In this document: positions 8,438-15,041 of the stretch, piece after piece
How positions within the stretch are numbered: position 1 is the stretch's first letter
How the letters are laid out: each line of letters starts with the position of its first letter
Source of the DNA: DATBSK01 sp964501785
GTDB taxonomy: Bacteria > Actinomycetota > Acidimicrobiia > IMCC26256 > PALSA-555
Assembly: GCA_964501785.1 (NCBI GenBank)
Contig: CAZCUD010000005.1
Span: 62,001 to 126,000 of the forward strand
Direction: 5' to 3'
Length of the DNA: 64,000 bases
The notes under the pieces: model-generated
The model's database searches: none
What the model saw: the letters and a program-made list of their open reading frames with translations, nothing else
Told to the model about the DNA's origin: nothing
Position numbers and translations under genes: made by a program

Positions 8438-9253
8438 GTGACGATCATCGTCATCGGCGTCGTCGTCATCCTCGGCCTGGCCGCCGTCTTCCTGCTGGCC
8501 ACGGCCCGTCGTCGCGCCGGCACCGGACGGCTGAGCCGGGAGACGAAGCGAGCCGACGCGAGCGCGCCTGCCGAGCCGGGCACCGACCTCGAGCCGGCTG
8601 CCAAGCCGGACGAGGACACGGAGGGAGCGGTGCCCGTCCCGGCCGGCGATCGCGCGCCGGTGCGCTACGAGCCCGTCGACGAGGAGGAGCTCGGCGTCAC
8701 CCGCCGGCAGTTCTTCAACCGCGGCGTGCTCACCGGGTTCGCGCTCAGCCTCGGCGGCTTCGGTGCCGCGGCGCTGGCGTTCCTCTGGCCCACGGGAGCC
8801 GGGAGCTCGGGCACGAAGGTGACCGTCGGCACCGTGAGCGACGTCGAGGGCGCGATCGAGGACAAGCAGCCCTTCTACAACGCGTCGGCGAAGGTCTACA
8901 TCCAGCCCTACCCCGAGGACGACATCGCCAAGGCCGAGCAGGTCTACCCGTCGACGATCGTGGCCGGGATGTCGCAGGGGTTCGTGGCGCTGTACCAGAA
9001 GTGCCCGCACCTGGGCTGCCGGGTGCCGTGGTGCCAGACGTCGCAGTGGTTCGAGTGCCCGTGCCACGGCTCGAAGTACAACCGGGTCGGCGAGAAGCGC
9101 GGCGGTCCCGCACCCCGGGGCATGGACCGGTTCCCGCTCGAGGTGTCGGGCAACTCGATCGTCGTCGACACCGATCCCACCAAGCTGGTGCAAGGACCCC
9201 CCATCGGCACCGACACCACCGGCCAGGGCCAAGAAGGCGCACCCTGTGTGTGA
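8438..9253 (+). CDS. Rieske [2Fe-2S] protein
   Basis: 271 aa, GTG start 12 nt after the previous stop. Residues 1-22 form one hydrophobic segment; an acidic linker follows; then TRRQFFNRGVLTGFALSLGG (about 88-107) is a twin-arginine-type anchor typical of Rieske proteins. The cluster site is CPHLGC (Cys189, His191, Cys194) and CPCHGS (Cys207, Cys209, His210): ligands Cys189, His191, Cys207 and His210, with Cys194-Cys209 as the disulfide. Another cysteine (Cys199) sits between the two boxes. The extra N-terminal helix makes this a two-helix Rieske, unlike the one-helix b6f form and the three-helix QcrA. It passes electrons from quinol to the next gene's cytochrome c. Confidence 0.93.
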   Translation: MTIIVIGVVVILGLAAVFLLATARRRAGTGRLSRETKRADASAPAEPGTDLEPAAKPDEDTEGAVPVPAGDRAPVRYEPVDEEELGVTRRQFFNRGVLTGFALSLGGFGAAALAFLWPTGAGSSGTKVTVGTVSDVEGAIEDKQPFYNASAKVYIQPYPEDDIAKAEQVYPSTIVAGMSQGFVALYQKCPHLGCRVPWCQTSQWFECPCHGSKYNRVGEKRGGPAPRGMDRFPLEVSGNSIVVDTDPTKLVQGPPIGTDTTGQGQEGAPCV

Positions 9254-9297
9254 GCCCCGGTAGCCCGACGATCACAGGAACGGAGTAGGAACTCACC

Positions 9298-10527
9298 GTG
9301 AGCTTTCGCACGTGGCTGATCGTGCTGAACGCGGTGGCCTTCGTGGTCATCGCCGGCATCATCGTCTGGCGCGTCTTCAGCGTCCGGCGCAACGTCGAGC
9401 CTTCACCGGCCAACCAGACCGAGTTCCTGCGCGACGACGAGCTCGAGGGCCCGCGCCTCGAGCGCGTCCTCGGGTGGTCGCTGCTGTTCGTGATGATCGT
9501 GGCCCTGTCGATCCCGCTGTACTTCCTCGCCGAGCCCGGCCGCCAGGACGCGGCAGCCGAGAAGTTCGACGAGCGCTCGGTCGAGCGCGGTGCAGTCCTG
9601 TACGCGAACGCCAACAGCCCCGAGTACGACGCCACCGTCTCGCTGCTGTGCGCCAACTGCCACGGCGTCGAGGGCGAAGGCGGCTTCGCCCCCTTCACGC
9701 TCCAGCCCGAGTCGGACGAGTGCCTCGAGGAGCAGAACCAGGGCAACCCCGACGTCCCCGAGTGCCTGCCCCGCCGGGTCTCGTGGGAGGCGCCGCCGCT
9801 GAACACGGCGGCGCTGCGCTACGACCGCGCGCAGCTCACGAACATCATCACCTACGGCCGCCCCGGCACGCCGATGCCGGCGTGGGGCGTCGAGAGCGGC
9901 AAGGGCGTCCTCAACTCGCAGTCGGTCGACGACCTCGTCAACTACCTCGAGAGCCTCACCATCCCGGTCGAGGAGGCCAAGGGCATCTCCGACGAATCGG
10001 TCGCCGACTACAAGGAAGGCGCTCGCGAGCTGGTGCAGGACCAGACGGAGGCCCTCGACGAGGCGCGCGCCGACCTCGCCGAGCTGCAAGCCGATCCCGA
10101 GGCGAGCGCCTCGGCCATCGCCGACGCCGAGGTCGAGGTCGAGACCGCCGAGGCCCAGCTCGAGCGGGCGATCGCCTACCGCGACGAGGTCCTCGGTCTC
10201 AGCGACGGGGCGATCCTCTTCCGGCTCAACTGCGCCCGCTGTCACACGAAGGGCTGGTCGTACTACAACCCGATCGACCTCGACGTCCCGGAGCCCGCGC
10301 CGCAGGGCAGCGGCGCCTACGGCCCGAGCCTGCGTGACGGCTCGGTGCTGCTCCAGTTCCCGGGTGAGGCCGGGGTCGACGAGCAGTTCGACTGGATCGC
10401 ACTCGGTGTGCCCGCCAACGACCAGTACGGCGTGCGCGGCATCTCGTCGGGGCGCATGCCGCACTTCAGCAAGCAGCTCAGCGAGGCGCAGATCGACGCC
10501 ATCGTCGAGTACGAGCGAAGCCTCTAG
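9298..10527 (+). CDS. membrane-anchored two-heme cytochrome c
   Basis: 409 aa, GTG start. Two membrane segments (about 7-26 and 58-77) are followed by two cytochrome c domains outside the membrane. Heme 1 is CANCH (118-122), with Met193 in GTPMPAWG the likely sixth ligand. Heme 2 is CARCH (312-316), with the Met of GRMPHFSKQLS near the C-terminus. Between the domains, about residues 238-298 are a Glu/Ala-rich predicted coiled coil. Role: electron acceptor from Rieske, replacing cytochrome f or QcrC; the next acceptor (oxidase or soluble cytochrome) is not in the window. The domain order differs from actinobacterial QcrC, where the two c domains precede the membrane anchor. Confidence 0.9.
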   Translation: MSFRTWLIVLNAVAFVVIAGIIVWRVFSVRRNVEPSPANQTEFLRDDELEGPRLERVLGWSLLFVMIVALSIPLYFLAEPGRQDAAAEKFDERSVERGAVLYANANSPEYDATVSLLCANCHGVEGEGGFAPFTLQPESDECLEEQNQGNPDVPECLPRRVSWEAPPLNTAALRYDRAQLTNIITYGRPGTPMPAWGVESGKGVLNSQSVDDLVNYLESLTIPVEEAKGISDESVADYKEGARELVQDQTEALDEARADLAELQADPEASASAIADAEVEVETAEAQLERAIAYRDEVLGLSDGAILFRLNCARCHTKGWSYYNPIDLDVPEPAPQGSGAYGPSLRDGSVLLQFPGEAGVDEQFDWIALGVPANDQYGVRGISSGRMPHFSKQLSEAQIDAIVEYERSL

Positions 10528-10539
10528 GGGACTGAAGCG

Positions 10540-11403
10540 ATGGACTTCACCGTGCTGGCCTCCGAGATCACCGAGCGGACGCTCTGGTACCCGACGATCC
10601 TCGGCATCCTCGTCGTCGTCTTCGCGGTGCTGCTGTTCTGCGGGTCGATCTACCTGCTGCTAGCCACCAACATGGGGGCGCGCCTCGGCTTCCTGGTCGC
10701 CTTCACCTGCCTGACCGGGTTCATGGTGCTGCTGACGGCGCTGTGGATCACGACCACGTCGCCGCTCAACACGCTGCGCGGCCGCGTGCCGGCGTGGGAG
10801 GCGCTCGAGGTCGTGGACGACCCGGCCGACGCGAAGACGGTCGAGGTGCGCGACATCGAGACCGAGGGTCGCCTGGTCGGCGCGGTCGAGGCGGCCAACG
10901 TCAAGGCCGAGGTCGACGAGACGCTGGTGCAGGTCGAGGCGGTGCCCGGTGAGGCCCAGATCGCCAACCAGGCGTTCGCCCGGTTCCAGGGCGTCACCAA
11001 CTTCCAGGTGCTCAACACCTGGGAGATCGGCGGATCCAACCCGAACCCCCTCGACTTCGAGCTCACCCACACGCCGCTGTTCGCGGTCGTGGAGTTCTGC
11101 GAGGTGACGCCGCCGGAGGAGACGGTGCCGTTCGGCGTCGCCCCGCCGGCACCCGAGTGCATCGAAGGCTCCGAGAACAACGGCTTCCTCGTGCTCAGCC
11201 GCGACCTCGGGTCGCTGCGGGTCCCGCCGATCGTCGCGTTCGTGGCCTCGCTGCTCCTCTTCGGGCTCGGGCTCCTGGCGCTGCACTGGCGGGAGAAGGA
11301 TGAGCGAGCAGCGAAGCAGCGGGCCGAGGGTGGGGGTGGCGGTGACGCCACGCCGGCCGTGCCCGAGTCGACGGACGACGCGTCCGCTACCGAGAAGGTG
11401 TGA
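10540..11403 (+). CDS. three-TM protein of the bc operon
   Basis: 287 aa, ATG 12 nt after the cytochrome c stop. Two N-terminal membrane helices (about 17-40 and 47-70), a hydrophilic domain of about 155 residues, one C-terminal helix (about 228-248), and a charged Gly-rich tail. The central domain has two cysteines (in VEFCEVTPPEE and PAPECIEGSE) that could form a disulfide outside the membrane. No cofactor motif is seen and I do not recognise the family. Tight spacing makes it very likely co-transcribed with the cytochrome genes; an assembly factor or accessory subunit is possible. Confidence 0.75.
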   Translation: MDFTVLASEITERTLWYPTILGILVVVFAVLLFCGSIYLLLATNMGARLGFLVAFTCLTGFMVLLTALWITTTSPLNTLRGRVPAWEALEVVDDPADAKTVEVRDIETEGRLVGAVEAANVKAEVDETLVQVEAVPGEAQIANQAFARFQGVTNFQVLNTWEIGGSNPNPLDFELTHTPLFAVVEFCEVTPPEETVPFGVAPPAPECIEGSENNGFLVLSRDLGSLRVPPIVAFVASLLLFGLGLLALHWREKDERAAKQRAEGGGGGDATPAVPESTDDASATEKV

Positions 11404-11408
11404 GCGAG

Positions 11409-11570
11409 ATGAGCGTGCTGGCCCAGCAGATCGTCGATGCCGCGGGAGAGAACGGAGGCGGTGGCCTCGCGTTCGTGCTGATGGCGCTGATGATCATGAT
11501 GATGTGGGCGGCGCTGTTCTTCATGGACCGCATCCGTCGCCGCCGCGAGGAGCAGGACCCCGCGCAGTAG
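11409..11570 (+). CDS. 53-aa single-TM protein closing the bc operon
   Basis: ATG 5 nt after the previous stop, 53 codons, stop TAG at 11568-11570. It reads MSVLAQQIVDAAGENGGGGL, then a strongly hydrophobic Met-rich helix (LMALMIMMMWAALFFM), then a basic RIRRRREEQ end. A single helix with positive charges after it suggests the N-terminus faces out and the C-terminus faces the cytoplasm. Small one-helix subunits are common in b6f (PetG, PetL, PetN) and oxidase complexes, so a structural subunit is plausible; there is no family match to prove it. Confidence 0.65.
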   Translation: MSVLAQQIVDAAGENGGGGLAFVLMALMIMMMWAALFFMDRIRRRREEQDPAQ

Positions 11571-11650
11571 CCGCGGTGCGTCGCGAGCGAGGGACTCTGC
11601 CTTCGCCGCACCAGCCGGGCGACGCGGCTCGCGCTCGCAACCGGCTCGAC

Positions 11651-12238
11651 TCAGGACTCCGGTAGGAGCCCGAGCTCGCAGAGCGCCTCGATCTCGTCCG
11701 AGTAGTGGCGGAACGACCTGATCCGGTCGCCCTCGAACTCGGCGATGGTGACGCCGTGCACCGTGCACCGCCGTCCGGTCGGTGCGATGACCAGGTCCTC
11801 GTCCACGATCAGCGGGCCCGAGTGGGTGACCGTCGCCGTCCACTCGACGCACGCCTGATCACCACCGACCTGGAGCGGTCGGACGTCGAGCACGGCGTCG
11901 CTGAAGGCGGTCTCCACGTCCTCGAGCTCGACCGCCAGCTCGGCCGCCGACGACACGCTCAGGGCCGGCGACCAGCCCTGCACGTCGCTGGTGTAGAGGT
12001 CCTTCACGACACCGCTGTCGCCGGCGATGCTCGCCTCGAGCGCGCGCACCAGCAGGGCTGCCCGCTCGGCTTCGCTCGCCGACAGTCGCCGAGCAGCCTC
12101 GTCGTGGCGCTCGCCTGCCGCTCCTCCGACGCCCGGGTCGGGCTCGGCCCCTCGGGTGCCGACGCGCCGGACGGCCTCCGGCGTCGCCCCCGCGGCGAGT
12201 CGCAGGACGGGACGGCGACGACGGAACAGCAGGTTCAT
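11651..12238 (-). CDS. SnoaL/NTF2-like protein
   Basis: 195 aa, ATG with GAGGGG upstream. After a basic N-terminus of about 50 residues, the rest looks like a SnoaL/NTF2 fold: helical ARRLSASEAERAALLVRALE, then LYTSDVQGWSP, VEDVETAFSDAVLDVRPL and alternating strands ending RIRSFRHYSDEIEAL. Such domains serve as polyketide cyclases, ester cyclases or simple ligand-binding proteins, and the sequence does not say which. It stands alone, converging with the bc operon; the 80-bp gap holds no strong terminator. Confidence 0.65.
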   Translation of the reverse strand: MNLLFRRRRPVLRLAAGATPEAVRRVGTRGAEPDPGVGGAAGERHDEAARRLSASEAERAALLVRALEASIAGDSGVVKDLYTSDVQGWSPALSVSSAAELAVELEDVETAFSDAVLDVRPLQVGGDQACVEWTATVTHSGPLIVDEDLVIAPTGRRCTVHGVTIAEFEGDRIRSFRHYSDEIEALCELGLLPES

Positions 12239-12342
12239 CGGCCCCTCATGCAGATCGGCTGCGGGCTCTCATCGAACCCCTCGGAACGGGCCGCGGCATC
12301 ACCCAACCCGGATGAATCGTCGGACGAGCGCGGCGGGAGCAG

Positions 12343-13188
12343 CTAGGCGGCCTCGGGACTGGTCCGCTCCGGAAGCAGCAGCACCGCGCCGACCAGGAAG
12401 CAGACCGCCCCGACGAACGTCCCGAGGTTCATCAACGCGACGTTGCGGACCTGGTCGGTGTCCGGCACGATCTTCGCCGCGACTGCCGAGACGCCGAACG
12501 CGACGGATCCGAGAAGGTTCAGACCGGTGATGCGCCAGGACAGGCTTCGGGGCCGCCACGACCACCACGCATGGCTCACCTCCGCCCAGGCGAGCCCGCT
12601 CGCGACGAGGAAGCAGATCGAGCCCAGCACGTCCGGACGCCACACGAGCTGATCGGTACCGCTCGCCGACAGCTCGAGGTCGATCGCGTGGAACGTGCTG
12701 ACGTTGAAGTAGACGGTTCCGACGAGCTGCACGAGCGCCGCCCACCAGTCGATGCGGCGCGGCTCCCAGGTGAGCAGTCGCCAACGCTCCCGCGCGTGTG
12801 CGCCGGGGGGAACTCGTGAGGCGTTCGCCACCTCGAGGTACTGCGACAGCGCGGCCGTCGTGAAGAAGACCGATCCGACGAAGAAGGTGATGGCGTCGGC
12901 CTCGTCCCCGACGAGCCCGACGTACCCCGGCGCGGCACCGACTGCGAAGCAGATCGAGCCCACCGCGAAGAGCACACCGATCCACCACCCGATCGCTCCG
13001 GGCGCCCACCACGTGGACCCCCGTCCCGTGTCGAGCACGGAGTGACGCTTGCGCTGATCACGCGAGATCCACGTGACGTACGACCCGTCGGGTCGGCGAA
13101 ACGTCTGGCGGGTGACGAACGGAGTCGGACCGCCCGCCTCGACCCGCTCCCACGCATCGGGCGTCGCGACCGAACGCGAGCCCTTCAG
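12343..13188 (-). CDS. YrhK-like six-TM membrane protein, start codon unclear
   Basis: About 281 aa. Coding character begins right at the end of the glutamate decarboxylase gene (TPFVTRQTFRRPDGSYVTWI), then six helices follow with repeated GSxxF patterns (VGSICFAVGA, VGSVFFTTAA, LGSICFLVAS, LGSVAFGVSA), as in YrhK-domain proteins. No ATG, GTG or TTG lies in frame between the previous stop and the conserved N-terminal part. A CTG at 13188 overlaps the gadB TGA as CTGA, the geometry of a coupled start. The first standard start (GTG of VLDTGRG) would remove about 50 residues. Function unknown; location after gadB suggests shared transcription. Confidence 0.6.
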   Translation of the reverse strand: MKGSRSVATPDAWERVEAGGPTPFVTRQTFRRPDGSYVTWISRDQRKRHSVLDTGRGSTWWAPGAIGWWIGVLFAVGSICFAVGAAPGYVGLVGDEADAITFFVGSVFFTTAALSQYLEVANASRVPPGAHARERWRLLTWEPRRIDWWAALVQLVGTVYFNVSTFHAIDLELSASGTDQLVWRPDVLGSICFLVASGLAWAEVSHAWWSWRPRSLSWRITGLNLLGSVAFGVSAVAAKIVPDTDQVRNVALMNLGTFVGAVCFLVGAVLLLPERTSPEAA

Positions 13189-14579
13189 TGGCTGAACCCG
13201 CCGTGGTGGTCGCCAGCGCTCGGGAGCGGCGCCGCCAGCTTCTCCAGGAGCTGCACGTGGCTCTGGAGATCGGTGACGAGCATGTCGGCGAGGTCGCGGG
13301 AGAAGCCGTTGCGGATCACGATGCGCAGCGCCGCCAGGTCCTGTCGGTTCTCCGGGAACGTGTAGGCCGGCACGAGCCATCCGTTCTTGCGCAACGCGTC
13401 GGCGACCTCGAACACGGTGTAGTTCACCGAGTCGGTCTTCAGGGCGAACGCGAAGACCGGGAGCTCGCTGCCGTCGGTGATGAGGTCGAAGTGGGGCATC
13501 GCGCCGATCGCCTCGGACGTGTACATCGCGACGTCGCGACACTCCTGCTGGATGCGCTTGTAGCCGTCGAAGCCGAGCCGTAGGAAGTTGTAGTACTGCG
13601 CCGCGACCTGGTTCCCCGGACGGGAGAAGTTGAGCGCGAACGTCGGCATGTTGCCGCCGAGGTAGTTGACGTTGAACACGAGGTCGTCGGGCAGCGCATC
13701 GGGGTCGCGCCAGACGACCCATCCGACACCCGGGTACACCAACCCGTACTTGTGGCCCGAGGCGTTGATCGACTGCACGCGGGGGAGGCGGAAGTCCCAG
13801 ACGAGGTCCGGGTCGATGAACGGGGCGACGAACGCGCCCGACGCACCATCGACGTGCACGGGCACGTCGAGGCCCTGCTCTCGCTCGAGCTTGTCGAGCG
13901 CGGCGCAGATGTCGGCGACCGGCTCGTACGAGCCGTCGAACGTCGAGCCGAGGATCGCGACGACCCCGATCGTGTTCTCGTCGCAGTGCGCCACCGCGCG
14001 CTCCGGCGTGAGGTGATACGTCTCACCCTCCATGGGGACGAGCTTGGGCTCGACGTCCCAGTAGCGACAGAACTTCTCCCAGCACACCTGCACGTTGGCG
14101 CCCATCACGAGGTTGGGACGATCGGTCGGCTTCCCGGCCTTCGCCTGCCGTTCCCGCCAGCGCCACTTCAGCGCCATGCCGGCGAGCATTGCCGCCTCGC
14201 TCGAGCCCGTCGTCGAGGTGCCCGTCGCCTCCGCGTCGTCGGGCGAGCCCCACAGGCGGCTCAGCATGCTCACGCACCGCTCCTCGATGGCGGCCGTGCG
14301 CGGGTACTCGTCCTTGTCGATCATGTTCTTGTCGAACGTCTCGGCCATGAGCCGGCCGGCCTCGGGCTCCATCCAGGTGGTGACGAACGTCGCGAGGTTC
14401 AGGCGGGCGTTGCCGTCGAGCATCAGCTCGTCGTGCACCAGCTGGTAGGCGGTCCCGGCGGCCATCTCGTCGTCGGGGAGCGTGTGCCGAGGGGCGCGGC
14501 CGGCCTCACCGGGCCGCGCGTACATCGGGCCGACGATGAGCGGACGCAGGTCCTCGACGAGCTTCTTGTGCAACGCCAC
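13185..14579 (-). CDS. gadB: glutamate decarboxylase
   Basis: 464 aa, the usual length for GadB. GTG start with GAGGAG 7 nt upstream. The PLP lysine is Lys277 in SINASGHKYG; HVDGASGAF near 242-250 holds the aspartate that pairs with the PLP ring nitrogen, and TGSSEAAMLAG near 124-134 the phosphate region. It converts glutamate to GABA with proton consumption, commonly for acid resistance or a GABA shunt. No glutamate/GABA antiporter is next to it; a YrhK-like membrane protein follows with a 4-nt overlap. Cytoplasmic. Confidence 0.93.
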   Translation of the reverse strand: MALHKKLVEDLRPLIVGPMYARPGEAGRAPRHTLPDDEMAAGTAYQLVHDELMLDGNARLNLATFVTTWMEPEAGRLMAETFDKNMIDKDEYPRTAAIEERCVSMLSRLWGSPDDAEATGTSTTGSSEAAMLAGMALKWRWRERQAKAGKPTDRPNLVMGANVQVCWEKFCRYWDVEPKLVPMEGETYHLTPERAVAHCDENTIGVVAILGSTFDGSYEPVADICAALDKLEREQGLDVPVHVDGASGAFVAPFIDPDLVWDFRLPRVQSINASGHKYGLVYPGVGWVVWRDPDALPDDLVFNVNYLGGNMPTFALNFSRPGNQVAAQYYNFLRLGFDGYKRIQQECRDVAMYTSEAIGAMPHFDLITDGSELPVFAFALKTDSVNYTVFEVADALRKNGWLVPAYTFPENRQDLAALRIVIRNGFSRDLADMLVTDLQSHVQLLEKLAAPLPSAGDHHGGFSH

Positions 14580-14610
14580 GGGTCGACTCCTCGTCGCGGG
14601 TCCGGGTCGG

Positions 14611-15030
14611 TCAGCAGCTCAACGTATCGGTGATCGAGCTCAACGCGCCGGAGAGCTGCGAGCCGGCCGTGCTGATCGCGTCTCCGATGTCGGCGAGGCT
14701 GTCGGCCGACGTGATGCCCTCCAGCGTGCTCTGGACGTCGTCGAGCTGACTCTGCACGTCGTCCTTCGTCGATGAAGCGAGAGCCTTGGCCGACTTCTCC
14801 AGGGACTGGAAGGTCGACTGGACCGTCGAGAGCTGGTCGTTCGCATCGCCGAGGTTGCCGCTCTTGACGTCGTCGATCAGCGTGCTCACGGCCGACTCGA
14901 GATCGTTCGCGTCGTTGCAGAACCGCTCCTGGGCCTGCTGCGTCGAGCTCTCGTCGTCGCCGCTGCATGCGGCAGCAGTTCCTGCGAGCAGCGCGGCGGC
15001 CGTCAGGCCGGCGATGGTGCGTCGGTGCAT
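14611..15030 (-). CDS. small secreted lipoprotein, helical
   Basis: 139 aa. The signal peptide MHRRTIAGLTAAALLAGTAA ends in a lipobox-like AGTAAAC, so the mature protein should begin at Cys22 with a lipid anchor. The rest is Ser/Asp/Leu-rich with heptad-like spacing (VSTLIDDVKSG, LSTVQSTFQSLEKSAKAL, VQSQLDDVQSTLEGI), suggesting a helical bundle. Ribosome-binding GGAG precedes the ATG. Similar short helical lipoproteins are common in actinobacteria and have no known function. It lies between the sulfatase and gadB on the same strand. Confidence 0.75.
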   Translation of the reverse strand: MHRRTIAGLTAAALLAGTAAACSGDDESSTQQAQERFCNDANDLESAVSTLIDDVKSGNLGDANDQLSTVQSTFQSLEKSAKALASSTKDDVQSQLDDVQSTLEGITSADSLADIGDAISTAGSQLSGALSSITDTLSC

Positions 15031-15041
15031 GTCAGCTCCGG

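Noticed and set aside
6863..9232. 789-codon open frame antisense to the cytochrome genes
   Set aside because: Low-complexity Arg/Glu/Asp composition typical of the antisense of GC-rich genes; the plus strand carries heme and Rieske motifs.
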